From NCBI RefSeq assembly GCF_014863355.1, contig NZ_JACZEP010000001.1:186001-250000 (forward strand): a stretch of 64,000 bases of DNA, given 5' to 3'. The notes below the pieces were generated by a model that was given only the letters and a program-made list of their open reading frames with translations, had not been told where the DNA came from and did no database searches. Shown piece after piece: positions 8,387 to 17,541 of this stretch. Source of the DNA: Aminobacter carboxidus. Lineage in GTDB: Bacteria; Pseudomonadota; Alphaproteobacteria; Rhizobiales; Rhizobiaceae. How positions within the stretch are numbered: position 1 is the stretch's first letter; every line of letters starts with the position of its first letter. A program made the translations under genes and the position numbers.

Positions 8387-9016
8387 TCAAGCCTGGTCGA
8401 TGAGCACCTGTTCCAGCCCGGATTCGGGTGCCGAGCAGATGCACAGGATCGTCGCCTCGCCGGCGCCGACCGAGACGTAGCCGTGGCCCATGGTCGAATC
8501 GATGTAGACGCCGTCACCGGCGCCAAGCCGCGTCGGCGCGTAGTGATCGGTGTGGATTTCGATCTCGCCGTCGATCACATAGGCGAACTCCTCGCCGACG
8601 TGACGGACCAGTGGGCCGAATTCCTCGAGCGTGCGGGCATGGATCCTGGCGATGATCGGCACCATGCGCTTGTTGATCAGGTCGGTACACAGGTAGCTGT
8701 AATCGTAGTTCCGCGTTGCCAACTGCAGCGTGTTGGCGCCTGAGACGACCGAGCGCCTTGTCCGCTCCGCGCCCTTGGCCGGCTCGAAATTCAGCAACTC
8801 CGTGACGGGAACATCCAGCCCGGTGCAGATCTGCAGGATCTTGTCATAGGTCAGCGACATCAGGTCGTTTTCGACCTTTGACAGTGTCGACAGGGCGAGG
8901 CCCGTGCGTTCGCTGACCTCCTGCAATTTCAACCCATGGCGCTGGCGCATGGCGCGCAAGCATTCGCTCAGTCGCGGCTGGTGGGTCACGTGGTCTCCGG
9001 TCCTGACGGCTGTCAT
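8387..9016 (-). CDS. XRE-family regulator with C-terminal cupin sensor domain
   Basis: A 209-residue two-domain regulator. Residues ~15-70 form an HTH_3 domain (LRAMRQRHGLKLQEVSERTG then LALSTLSKVENDLMSLTYDK). The C-terminal ~80 residues form a cupin barrel (HVGEEFAYVIDGEIEIHTDH), a fold used to sense small ligands. It is divergent from the D-peptide operon and is its likely local repressor. The ATG start overlaps a palindrome that could be its operator. A GTG at 8989 with a better ribosome site (GGAG, five bases away) is an alternative start that would remove nine residues. Confidence 0.9.
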   Translation of the reverse strand: MTAVRTGDHVTHQPRLSECLRAMRQRHGLKLQEVSERTGLALSTLSKVENDLMSLTYDKILQICTGLDVPVTELLNFEPAKGAERTRRSVVSGANTLQLATRNYDYSYLCTDLINKRMVPIIARIHARTLEEFGPLVRHVGEEFAYVIDGEIEIHTDHYAPTRLGAGDGVYIDSTMGHGYVSVGAGEATILCICSAPESGLEQVLIDQA

Positions 9017-9091
9017 TTTCTGAAAATGGCAAGTATTTAGCGTTTACGCAAACGACTTGACGTATGCAAAAAGAAATCTTACCGATTGCAT
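9014..9091. promoter_or_regulatory. divergent promoter/operator region of the D-peptide operon
   Basis: Three inverted repeats lie close together: ATTTTC-T-GAAAAT over the regulator start codon, CGTTT-N4-AAACG at 9041-9054, and ATGCAA-N16-TTGCAT at 9064-9091. A possible sigma-70 promoter for the rightward operon has TTGACG at 9057 and TACCGA 17 bases later, inside the third repeat. The rest of the 312-base gap, to 9328, is a leader without other recognisable features. Confidence 0.5.
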
Positions 9092-9328
9092 CACAAAAAG
9101 GCGGGAACGGCAAAAACTTTGATTTCGCAGGGGCATTCCTGCGCTGCGGGACGCTGCCAGCGGACTGCCACGGCCACTGCGGGAGGGCAGGACCATGCGT
9201 TGCGACAACCACGTTCACGGCACGGCATCGAGGCCAGGCGGATCGGGCTGCGGCAACGTCTCTCCACGCACATCCGGCGCAGTGCTGCGCACCGCCGGCA
9301 ATCCGACAACTGGAAGGGAGTGATCGGT

Positions 9329-10885
9329 ATGACCAAGGCACCGGCCGATTTTGCCGCGCGCATCGATGCGCTGTTTCAGGATTTCACCGGCCCCGACAGC
9401 CCCGGCGCCGTCGTCGCGGTCACGGAGAACGGCCGCGAGATATTCGCCAACACCTACGGTCTGGCCAACATCAACAATTCGGTTCCGATGGATCGCAAGA
9501 CCATCATCCGCATCGGCTCGCAGACCAAGCAGTTCACCGTCCTGCTGATCTTGATGCTGGAGGCCGAAGGCAAGCTCAGCCTGTCGGACGAGGTGCAGAA
9601 GCACCTGCCATACGTGCCGCGCCTCGAGCAGCCGGTGACGCTCGAGCATCTGGCGTCCAACACGTCGGGCTTCCGCGACCATCTCGAAGCGATGATCTTC
9701 GCTGGCCTGTCGATCTTCACGCCGTCCGACCGCCAGACCGGCCGCGATGTCATCACCCGTCAGGATGCGCTGAATTTCAGGCCCGGCAGCGCCATGACCT
9801 ACTGCAATGCCGGCTTCTTTATGCTGTCGGAGATCATCGAGCAGATCGAGGGCGCGACCTTCAACGAGGTGCTGCGCAAGCGCATCACCGGCCCGCTCGG
9901 CATGGACGACACCTCGCTGCTGATCCGCGACGGCGCTGCGATGAAGCGGCTCGCCGCGCACTACACCAGGCGCACCGAGGGCTGGGCCAATCTCAACTGG
10001 GGTCTCGATCTCGGTGGCGAGGGCGGCATGATCTCGACGCTCGACGACATGATCGTCTGGCAGCAGAACCTGTTCGACCCCAAGGTCGGCACGCCCGAAA
10101 TGTACGAGCGCATGGCAACCGCTTGCGTCTTCGACAATGGCGCCACCGGCTTCTACGGCCTTGGCCTCGTCACCGATGTCTATCGCGGCCGCCGCGCTGT
10201 CGGTCATGGCGGCACGGTCGCTGGCGGCAAGTCGGAATCGACCCGTTTCGTCGACGACGGTTTTGGTGTCGTCATCATCGCCAACAACGACCAGGTCGCC
10301 TCCTTTGCGCTCGGCCGCCGCATCGCCGACATCTACTTCGGCGACGCGTCCCCGGCGCCGATCGCACTCGCCCCCGGCCGCTACCGCCAGGAGGACGGCC
10401 CAGATGTCTTCGAGATCGTCGCCAAGGACGGCGTACTGACCTTCCTCAATGCCGGTGGCGTCGGCGGCTTCGACTTCGGCCATCAGGGCGGTGCCAAGCC
10501 CGAGCGCGCGATCACCGACCTGGTGCTGAGCCCGCGCGCCGACGGCAAGGTCGACGGTGTCTTCTGCGGCACTCCGCGCCTTTACGCGCCGCTTCAGGCC
10601 GATGCCACTGCAGCGCGGCCGCTGGCCGGGCGCTACGTCAACAAGGCTCAGGACCTCGAGGTCGAGGTCACGGGCGATGCGCAGAAGGGCGAGTTCCGCC
10701 TGCGCTCGGCACTGGGTGCGATAAGCGCGCCCATCGTCGCTGCCGATGCCGACCTGTGGTTCCTGCTGCAGCCCGGCACCGACATGCGTCCGGGCCTGCC
10801 TTGGAACGCGACGCTGGCGGTGACCGCCGACGGCTTCGAGATGAACTCCGACCGCATCAAGAAACTGGCTTTCAAGCGAGCCTGA
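9329..10885 (+). CDS. S12-family serine hydrolase, D-aminopeptidase-like
   Basis: A 518-residue cytoplasmic penicillin-recognising hydrolase with no signal peptide. The S-x-x-K catalytic pair is in GSQTKQF (Ser64, Lys67), the Y-x-N motif is YCN at residues 158-160, and the third motif is HGG at about residue 293. The size and motif positions match the D-aminopeptidase of Ochrobactrum anthropi (520 residues, S62/K65/Y153/H287), which has two C-terminal beta-barrel domains; the last ~180 residues here fit that plan. Family enzymes release N-terminal D-amino acids. The ATG is preceded by GGAAGGGAG. It opens an operon with a peptide importer and an N-acyl-D-amino-acid deacylase. Confidence 0.88.
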   Translation: MTKAPADFAARIDALFQDFTGPDSPGAVVAVTENGREIFANTYGLANINNSVPMDRKTIIRIGSQTKQFTVLLILMLEAEGKLSLSDEVQKHLPYVPRLEQPVTLEHLASNTSGFRDHLEAMIFAGLSIFTPSDRQTGRDVITRQDALNFRPGSAMTYCNAGFFMLSEIIEQIEGATFNEVLRKRITGPLGMDDTSLLIRDGAAMKRLAAHYTRRTEGWANLNWGLDLGGEGGMISTLDDMIVWQQNLFDPKVGTPEMYERMATACVFDNGATGFYGLGLVTDVYRGRRAVGHGGTVAGGKSESTRFVDDGFGVVIIANNDQVASFALGRRIADIYFGDASPAPIALAPGRYRQEDGPDVFEIVAKDGVLTFLNAGGVGGFDFGHQGGAKPERAITDLVLSPRADGKVDGVFCGTPRLYAPLQADATAARPLAGRYVNKAQDLEVEVTGDAQKGEFRLRSALGAISAPIVAADADLWFLLQPGTDMRPGLPWNATLAVTADGFEMNSDRIKKLAFKRA

Positions 10886-10911
10886 CCAACCATCTTACGG
10901 CGAGGTCCACC

Positions 10912-12516
10912 ATGTCCCTACGTAATCTCACGCCCGAACAGTTCGACGCGCTGACCCGCGCCTATTTCAAGCAGGCGACGCTGTCGCGCCGCGGCTTCCT
11001 CGGCGGTGCCGCTGCACTTGCGGCTGCCGTAACGCTCGGCATGCCCGGCAAGGCCTTTGCCCAGCAGACCGGCGGCACGCTGCGCGTCGGCCGCTCGGAA
11101 GAGCCCGACACGCTCGATCCTCAAAAGACCACCCTGTCGGTGTCCTCGACCACCAACGACATGATCTACGAGCCGATGGCGCGCGCCGGCTACGACGGCG
11201 AGGTTCTGCCGGGTCTCGCCGAGAGCTGGGCTTTCAGCAACGAAAACAAGACCCTGACCTTCAAGCTCAAGCCGGATGTCAAGTTCCATGACGGCACACC
11301 TTGTGACGCCGAGGCGGTGGCCTGGACCGTCGCACGCCATCTGGCACCCGAAGCCGCGTCGCCGAGCGCCTTTTTCCTTGGCCCTCTGGAACGCGCCGAA
11401 GCCATCGATCCGCTGACGGTCGCCTACCACTTCAAGGAGCCCTTCGTCGCGGTCTGGGTCGGCCTGACGCTCGGTTACTCCGCGCCGCTCTCTCGCGCTG
11501 CCGTCGAAGCGGCGGGCGACCAGTATGGACGCAATCCGGTTGGTGCCGGTCCGTTCAAGTTCGTGTCATGGTCGACCGACCGCGGCATGCGGCTGGAGCG
11601 CAACGAAGGCTATGCTCCGGTTGCAGCACCCGCGCGCATCGATGCGGTTGAGTTGTTCCATTATCCCGAGGATTCGACCCGTATCGCCGCTTTCGAAACG
11701 GGCGAAATCAATGCCATGTATGGCGGTGCCTCGGTGCCGCTCGACAGCATTCGCCGCCTGCGCGGCAACCCCGACGCGATCATGATCGAGCGCCCGGCCC
11801 AGATGATGCGCGCGCTGGTGTTCAACCAGAAGCGCCCGCCTTTCGACAATCCGAAGGTGCGCCAGGCTTTCGCGCATGCCGTCGACCAGAAGCGGCTGAT
11901 CGCCTTTGCGCTCGACGGTTTTGCCGTCCCGGCGACGTCGCCGATCGCCAGCTCCATCGCGGGCTATTCGCCCAAGACGGCCGAGCTCTCCTACGGCTAC
12001 GACCCGGAGAAGGCCAAGGCGCTGCTGGCCGAGGCCGGACTTGCCCAGGGCCTCAAGGCCAGGCTTGTCGCCAGCGACACCCCTGTCATCCGCCGCACGG
12101 CCGAGGTGATCCAGGCTCAGTTGCGTGAGATCGGGGTCGAGCTGGTCATCGAAACCTTGCCGATTGCGCAATGGGCAGCTCTCACCGCGCAGGGCGGGCA
12201 GCACATGGTGATCTCCACCTACTCATACACCGATGCCGACATCGTCTACCCGGTGCTGCACACCAAGGGTGCGCTCAACCGGGCCTTCCACGAAAATGCC
12301 GAACTCGACGGCATGATCGCCGAACAGCGCGTCACGTCGGATCCGGCGGCAAGGCAGGCTATCCTCGACAAGATCCAGGCCAAGGTCGTCACCGAGGCCT
12401 ACTGGAAACCGCTGTTCGAGCCGCTCAATTTCGCCGTCGTTGCCAAGGACGTCGTCGACGCCCGCATGAATCCCGGCGGCGAGTTGCGCGTCGACCATCT
12501 CGGCATGGCCTCGTGA
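10912..12516 (+). CDS. peptide ABC transporter substrate-binding protein (family 5), Tat-exported
   Basis: A 534-residue SBP_bac_5 protein. Its N-terminus has a twin-arginine signal, LSRRGFLGGAAALAAAVTLG, ending at KAFAQQ, so it is probably exported folded. The mature protein begins GGTLRVGRSEEPDTLDPQK, the usual opening of oligopeptide/dipeptide binding proteins. The ATG follows GGCGAGG and starts 27 bases after the hydrolase stop. Its placement between a D-aminopeptidase and DppBCDF-type genes suggests it binds D-residue-containing or N-blocked peptides; this ligand is inferred. Confidence 0.92.
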   Translation: MSLRNLTPEQFDALTRAYFKQATLSRRGFLGGAAALAAAVTLGMPGKAFAQQTGGTLRVGRSEEPDTLDPQKTTLSVSSTTNDMIYEPMARAGYDGEVLPGLAESWAFSNENKTLTFKLKPDVKFHDGTPCDAEAVAWTVARHLAPEAASPSAFFLGPLERAEAIDPLTVAYHFKEPFVAVWVGLTLGYSAPLSRAAVEAAGDQYGRNPVGAGPFKFVSWSTDRGMRLERNEGYAPVAAPARIDAVELFHYPEDSTRIAAFETGEINAMYGGASVPLDSIRRLRGNPDAIMIERPAQMMRALVFNQKRPPFDNPKVRQAFAHAVDQKRLIAFALDGFAVPATSPIASSIAGYSPKTAELSYGYDPEKAKALLAEAGLAQGLKARLVASDTPVIRRTAEVIQAQLREIGVELVIETLPIAQWAALTAQGGQHMVISTYSYTDADIVYPVLHTKGALNRAFHENAELDGMIAEQRVTSDPAARQAILDKIQAKVVTEAYWKPLFEPLNFAVVAKDVVDARMNPGGELRVDHLGMAS

Positions 12517-12529
12517 CCCGCGTCGATTG

Positions 12530-13519
12530 ATGCTGAGGCTGGTCGTATCGAGGCTGCTCTATGCGGCCGTCATCCTGCTTGGGGTCATCCTTGTGGTGGC
12601 CTCGCTGGTCAAGCTCGTGCCGGGCGATCCGGTCGACGTGATTGCCGCCGGCAATCCCGGTATGAGCGTCCAGGATATGGACATGCTGCGCGAGCGGATG
12701 GGGCTGACGCGCTCCGTGCCCGAGCAGTTCGTCGCTTATCTCGGCGGCGCCATCAAGGGCGACCTCGGCAGCTCGATCCGCCAGGGCGTTCCGGTCACCA
12801 GTCTGATTGCCGAGCGTCTGCCGGCGACCGGCGAACTCGCTTTCTGGACGCTCATCCTCGCCTTCGCGATCGCCATCCCGCTTGGCATCGTCACAGCGCT
12901 CAAGCGCGACAGCTGGCTCGATTATGCCGGCACTTTCGTCGCCGTGCTCGGCGTGTCGATGCCGGGCTTCCTGCTCGCCGTGCTGATGATCCTGTGGTTT
13001 TCGATCGAGCTGCGCTGGTTACCCGCCTCGGGCTATCGTGGATCGGCGTTGGCCAGCATTGGCCGCGCCGTCGCCGAGCGCGACATCGGCATCTTCTGGA
13101 ACGCCTTCCGCTATTTCATCCTCCCGTCGATCTCGCTCGCCTTCGTGCTCGTCGCCGTCAATGCGCGGCTGATCCGCTCGGCCATGCTTGAGGTACTGCA
13201 GCAGGACTACATAACCTTCGCCACCGCCAAGGGCGCGCCGCGTCTCACCATCATCCTACGCCATGCGCTGCGCAACGCGTTGCTGCCGATCGTCACCCTT
13301 GCCGGCCTGCAGATGGGGGCACTGCTGTCGGGAACAGTCGTCATCGAGACGGTGTTCGCCTGGCCTGGCATCGGCCGGCTCGCCGTCGATTCGATCCAGG
13401 TCCGCGATTATCCGATCATCCAGGCGGTGGTGCTGGTGTCGGCGGCACTATTCATCTCGCTGAACCTGATCGTCGACATCCTTTACCGCTTCATCGACCC
13501 GAGGGTGCGCAATGACTGA
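12530..13519 (+). CDS. peptide ABC transporter permease (DppB-type)
   Basis: A 329-residue permease of the binding-protein-dependent transport family. It has an N-terminal membrane helix, then the DppB-like region DPVDVIAAGNPG, and a coupling loop ending in TAKGAPRLTIILRHALRNA. The C-terminal IDPRVRND is the standard end of DppB/OppB proteins. The ATG directly after an in-frame TTG is taken as the start. The 3' end overlaps the next permease gene by 8 bases. Confidence 0.93.
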   Translation: MLRLVVSRLLYAAVILLGVILVVASLVKLVPGDPVDVIAAGNPGMSVQDMDMLRERMGLTRSVPEQFVAYLGGAIKGDLGSSIRQGVPVTSLIAERLPATGELAFWTLILAFAIAIPLGIVTALKRDSWLDYAGTFVAVLGVSMPGFLLAVLMILWFSIELRWLPASGYRGSALASIGRAVAERDIGIFWNAFRYFILPSISLAFVLVAVNARLIRSAMLEVLQQDYITFATAKGAPRLTIILRHALRNALLPIVTLAGLQMGALLSGTVVIETVFAWPGIGRLAVDSIQVRDYPIIQAVVLVSAALFISLNLIVDILYRFIDPRVRND

Positions 13520-14408
13520 GGCCGTGATCGTGCCTGCCGCCACAAAGGCGAGCGGCGAGCGCCGCTTTCTCGGTGCCCTCGGCCGCAGCGCCAAGGGGCT
13601 GACCGGACTGTTCCTCATCGCCATCGTCGTGCTGTGCGCGATCTTCGCGACAGGCCTCGCTCCGCACGACCATGCCCAGCAGGTCATTGAATGGCGTTAT
13701 GCCCCTGTTGTCTGGCAGGATGGCGGCAGCACCACCAACCTGCTCGGCGGCGACAACATGGGCCGTGATATACTGAGCCGCACCATCATGGGCGCGCAGG
13801 TCTCGATCCAGGTGGCGCTGATCGTGGTGTCCATAGCCCTTGTCGTCGGCTCGACGCTTGGCGCCTTGGCTGGTTATTTCGGCGGCTTCGTAGATACCAT
13901 CATCATGCGCATCGTTGATTTCCAGCTCGCCTTTCCGTTCCTGCTCCTGGCGCTGATATTCATGGCGGTTCTGGGGGCTGGTTTCGCCACACTCGTCATG
14001 GCGCTGGCCTTTGCCCTGTGGATCAACTTCGCTCGCATCGTACGCAGCGAAACCATGCGCATCCGCACCCTCGATTATGTCGATGCGGCGATCACCATGG
14101 GCGTGTCGCAGATGCGCATCATTTTCACCCACGTTCTGCCAAATGTGCTGCCGGCGGTGCTTGTTGTCGCCACTCTCGACATCGCGCTGGTCATCATCTC
14201 CGAGGCAGCTTTGTCCTTTCTCGGTCTCGGCGTCCAGCCGCCGACAGCATCCTGGGGCGTCATGATCTCGGAAGGCCGCGACTTTCTCTACGAGCAGCCA
14301 TGGATCGTCATTGCGCCTGGCATCGCCGTGCTGATCTCCTCGGTCGGCATCAACCTGTTCGGCGATTTCCTGCGCGACTATTTCGATCCCCGGCTGGAGA
14401 GGATGTGA
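13512..14408 (+). CDS. peptide ABC transporter permease (DppC-type)
   Basis: A 298-residue partner permease. The N-terminal segment leads to a periplasmic loop containing LGGDNMGRDILSRTIMGAQV, the highly conserved D-x-x-G-RD motif of DppC/OppC. The coupling loop AAITMGVSQMRIIFTHVLPN follows, and the protein ends FDPRLERM. Its start lies inside the end of the previous gene, so translation is probably coupled. Confidence 0.93.
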   Translation: MTEAVIVPAATKASGERRFLGALGRSAKGLTGLFLIAIVVLCAIFATGLAPHDHAQQVIEWRYAPVVWQDGGSTTNLLGGDNMGRDILSRTIMGAQVSIQVALIVVSIALVVGSTLGALAGYFGGFVDTIIMRIVDFQLAFPFLLLALIFMAVLGAGFATLVMALAFALWINFARIVRSETMRIRTLDYVDAAITMGVSQMRIIFTHVLPNVLPAVLVVATLDIALVIISEAALSFLGLGVQPPTASWGVMISEGRDFLYEQPWIVIAPGIAVLISSVGINLFGDFLRDYFDPRLERM

Positions 14409-14410
14409 CC

Positions 14411-15241
14411 ATGACGGCTTCCGCCTTGTTGTCAGTCCGCGACCTGACGGTCGACTACCCCAGCCGCCACGGCCCGGTCCGCGCGGTCAACGGTGTCAGC
14501 TTTTCCGTGGCACCCGGCTCGGTGCTTGGCGTCGTCGGCGAAAGCGGCTCCGGAAAGTCCTCGGTCGGCTATGCGCTGATGGGGTTGACCGATGCATCGC
14601 GCGCCACCTTGGGCGGTGCGGTCACCTTCGAGGGTCGCAACCTGCTTGGCCTGTCCAACCGCGACTGGCGCAAGTTGCGCGGCAACCGCATCGCCATGGT
14701 GTTCCAGGATGCGATGGCGACGCTGAACCCGGTCATGCGCGTCGGCGACCAGATCGGCGAAGTGTTCCGTTTCCACCGCCCCGACATGTCGCGCAAGGCG
14801 ATCCGCGCCGCGAGCCTCGACCTGCTCGAACGTGTCGGCATCCAGGAAGCCTCACGCCGCATCGACGCCTATCCGCATCAATTATCGGGTGGCATGCGCC
14901 AGCGCGTGGTCATCGCCGCGGCGATCGCGCTCAAGCCGGCCCTGCTGATAGCTGATGAGCCGACAACCGCGCTCGACGTCACCGTACAGGCGCAGATCCT
15001 GCATCTGATGCAGGAGCTGAGCCGCGAGCAGGGCATGGCGATGATCCTGGTCAGCCACGACCTCGATGTCGTCGGCGATGTCTGCGAGGACGTCGTGGTG
15101 ATGAAGGACGGCGTTATCGTCGAAGCCGGCCATGTCGACGACGTGCTGAGCCGTCCCAGGCATGCCTACACGCTGCAATTGCTCAACGCGCGGCCGAGCT
15201 TCGGCGCCGGTCACATGCACGGTGAGGTGAGCCATGGCTGA
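14411..15241 (+). CDS. peptide ABC transporter ATP-binding protein (DppD-type)
   Basis: A 276-residue ABC ATPase. Walker A is GESGSGKSS, the signature is [17 protein letters not shown], and Walker B is [13 protein letters not shown], with the switch histidine in LVSHDLDV. The N-terminal [18 protein letters not shown] sets the start 2 bases after the permease stop. It lacks the long C-terminal cysteine-rich oligopeptide-transporter tail found in many DppD proteins, ending soon after the [15 protein letters not shown] region. It overlaps the next ATPase gene by 8 bases. Confidence 0.92.
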   Translation: MTASALLSVRDLTVDYPSRHGPVRAVNGVSFSVAPGSVLGVVGESGSGKSSVGYALMGLTDASRATLGGAVTFEGRNLLGLSNRDWRKLRGNRIAMVFQDAMATLNPVMRVGDQIGEVFRFHRPDMSRKAIRAASLDLLERVGIQEASRRIDAYPHQLSGGMRQRVVIAAAIALKPALLIADEPTTALDVTVQAQILHLMQELSREQGMAMILVSHDLDVVGDVCEDVVVMKDGVIVEAGHVDDVLSRPRHAYTLQLLNARPSFGAGHMHGEVSHG

Positions 15242-16055
15242 TGACGCTTTGCTCGAAGTGCGCGGGCTGGTCCGCCATTTCACCTTGTCGGGCCGGCTGT
15301 TTGAGAAGCCGCGCCAGCTCACCGCCGTCAACGACGTCAGCTTCACCATCAGGCGCGGCCAAGCCTTCGGTCTCGTCGGCGAAAGCGGTTCGGGCAAGTC
15401 GACGATCGGCCGCATCATCGCGCGGCTGACCGAGCCGAGCGCCGGTTCTGTGAGCTTCGACGGCGTCGATTGGCTCGCTCTGCGCGGCAAGGCGCTGCGC
15501 GACAAGCGCCGCGATATCCAGATGGTGTTCCAGAGTCCCTATGCCTCGCTCGATCCGCGCTGGCGGGTGCGCGACATCCTGGCCGAACCGCTGAAATCCT
15601 ATACCGATCTCAAGGGCACCGGCTTGGCGACGCGCGCGGCCGAACTGATGCAGCAGGTCGGCCTCAACCCGGACTGGCTCGACCGTTTCCCGCACCAGTT
15701 TTCCGGCGGCCAGCGCCAGCGCATCGCAATCGCCCGTGCTCTGGCATCGGGCCCGAAGCTCTTGATCGCCGACGAGCCGGTGTCGGCGCTCGACGTCTCC
15801 AGCCAGGCGCAGGTGCTGCAGCTGTTGCGCAACATCTGCACCGAACAAGGCCTGGCGATGCTGTTCATCTCGCATGACCTGTCGGTCGTCGATCATCTGT
15901 GCCAGCGTGTCGGCGTGTTGAACCGGGGCGTGCTGGAGGAGGTCGGCCCGACGTCAGAAATTTTCCGCTCGCCAAAATCCGACTATACCCGCCGGCTCAT
16001 CGACGCCGTCCCGGGCAAGAAGCGTCGCGCCGCCGAAAGGGTCGTCCATGCATGA
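15234..16055 (+). CDS. peptide ABC transporter ATP-binding protein (DppF-type)
   Basis: A 273-residue second ATPase of the importer. It opens with the DppF-like LEVRGLVRHFTLSGRLFEKP, then Walker [10 protein letters not shown], signature FSGGQRQRIAIARALAS and Walker B LLIADEPVSALDV. With the previous gene it forms the heterodimeric motor for this peptide importer. The end overlaps the deacylase gene by 8 bases, which ties uptake and catabolism into one transcript. Confidence 0.93.
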   Translation: MADDALLEVRGLVRHFTLSGRLFEKPRQLTAVNDVSFTIRRGQAFGLVGESGSGKSTIGRIIARLTEPSAGSVSFDGVDWLALRGKALRDKRRDIQMVFQSPYASLDPRWRVRDILAEPLKSYTDLKGTGLATRAAELMQQVGLNPDWLDRFPHQFSGGQRQRIAIARALASGPKLLIADEPVSALDVSSQAQVLQLLRNICTEQGLAMLFISHDLSVVDHLCQRVGVLNRGVLEEVGPTSEIFRSPKSDYTRRLIDAVPGKKRRAAERVVHA

Positions 16056-17541
16056 CATCGTGATCAAGGGCGGGCGCGTCGTCGATCCCGAGACCGGCCG
16101 TGACGAAATGGCCGACATCGCCATTTCGGGCGACAGGATCGCTGCCATCGGTGCCAATCTTGGACCTGCGCACAAGGTTATCGACGCAACCGGCCTGATC
16201 GTTGCGCCCGGCTTCATCGACCTGCATGCGCACGGCCAGTCCGTGCCTGCTGACCGCATGCAGGCCTTCGATGGCGTCACCACCGCGCTCGAACTCGAGG
16301 TCGGCGCCTTGCCGGTCGGTGGCTGGTATGAGGCGCAGGCAAAGACCGCGCGTCTGCTCAACTACGGCACCGCCTCTGCCTGGGTCTTCGCCCGCAAGGC
16401 GGTGATGATCGGGCTGGAACTTAAGCCAGGCGAAGCGCCGATATCAGTCATGGGGCGTGGCTTCGACGACCCGCGCTGGTCGACCGATGCCGCCACCGAA
16501 GCACAAGCCTCCGAGATCGTCGCGCTGACCCGCAAGGGTATCGACGAAGGAGCGCTCGGCATCGGTATTCCCGCCGGCTACGCGCCCGGCGCCGGCGCCA
16601 AGGAAATGAGCCTTATCTGCGATCTGGCGGCCGAGACCGACACGCCGACCTATACCCACATCGCGCAGATGTCGAACATTGATCCCAAGAGTTCGATCGA
16701 GGCCTATGTCACCCTCATTGGGCTGGCCGGTGCGACCGGCGCGCACATGCACATTTGCCACCTCAACTCGACAAGCCTGCAGGACGTCGAGCGCGCGGCA
16801 GCGATCATTGCCAAGGCGCAGGCGCAAGGACTCAGGATCACCACCGAAGCCTATCCCTATGGCACCGGCTCGACAGTGGTCAGTGCCGGCTTCTTCGTCG
16901 ATCCGGCGTTTTCAGCCCGCACCGGTACCGGTTACGACGCGATCGAGCTTGTCACCACGCATCGCCGCCTCGACGGCATCGACGACCTCAAGCAGGTCAG
17001 GCAGGCCGATCCCTCGGCGCTGGTGCTCTGGCACTTCCTCGACACCGAGGACAATCCGCGCCACCGCGCGCTGCTCGACGTCTCCGTCACCTATCCGGGC
17101 GGTGCCATCGCCTCCGATGCGATGCCGTGGAGCCAACCCGATGGCACGCCTTACGAAGGTGACGAATGGCCGCTCGGACCTGACAAGACGGCGCACCCGC
17201 GTTCGTCTGGCACCTTCACCCGCTTCCTGCGCCAATGGGTGCGCGAGCGCGACGCCATCCCGCTTGTCGAGGCGATCGCCAAATGCACTGTGATACCGGC
17301 CCGGATCGTCGAGAGCTGCGCACCGCTGTTCCGTCGCAAGGGCCGGCTGCAGCCGGGTTGTGATGCCGACATCGTCGTCTTCGATCTCGCCACCATCGCC
17401 GACCGTGCCACCTTCGCCGAAATGAACCTGCCGGCCGAAGGCATGCGCCACGTGCTGGTCAACGGCCAGGCGGTAATCACTGACGGTGTCCTCGACAGTG
17501 CGGCGGCACCCGGACGTCCGATCAGGCGGGGTGACGCGTGA
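16048..17541 (+). CDS. N-acyl-D-amino-acid/D-glutamate deacylase, amidohydrolase family
   Basis: A 497-residue amidohydrolase. The metal motif HAH is in GFIDLHAHGQ, a characteristic of the superfamily, and the opening DIVIKGGRVVDPETGRDEMA is typical of D-aminoacylases. Further metal-ligand candidates are histidines in PTYTHIAQM and AHMHICHLNS, and the late ASDAMPW aspartate. The absence of a cysteine at the usual D-aminoacylase metal site could not be judged confidently. It resembles the D-glutamate deacylase branch. It would deacylate N-acyl-D-amino acids released from peptides imported by the upstream transporter. The next gene starts inside its stop region. Confidence 0.88.
   Translation: MHDIVIKGGRVVDPETGRDEMADIAISGDRIAAIGANLGPAHKVIDATGLIVAPGFIDLHAHGQSVPADRMQAFDGVTTALELEVGALPVGGWYEAQAKTARLLNYGTASAWVFARKAVMIGLELKPGEAPISVMGRGFDDPRWSTDAATEAQASEIVALTRKGIDEGALGIGIPAGYAPGAGAKEMSLICDLAAETDTPTYTHIAQMSNIDPKSSIEAYVTLIGLAGATGAHMHICHLNSTSLQDVERAAAIIAKAQAQGLRITTEAYPYGTGSTVVSAGFFVDPAFSARTGTGYDAIELVTTHRRLDGIDDLKQVRQADPSALVLWHFLDTEDNPRHRALLDVSVTYPGGAIASDAMPWSQPDGTPYEGDEWPLGPDKTAHPRSSGTFTRFLRQWVRERDAIPLVEAIAKCTVIPARIVESCAPLFRRKGRLQPGCDADIVVFDLATIADRATFAEMNLPAEGMRHVLVNGQAVITDGVLDSAAAPGRPIRRGDA

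Noticed and set aside
9064-12516. A single 1150-codon open frame reaching from the operon leader into the peptide-binding protein gene
   Set aside because: Its first two thirds run in another frame across the S12 hydrolase gene and read as low-complexity Arg/His/Ala sequence. Only the last part, from 10912, is a real protein with a Tat signal.
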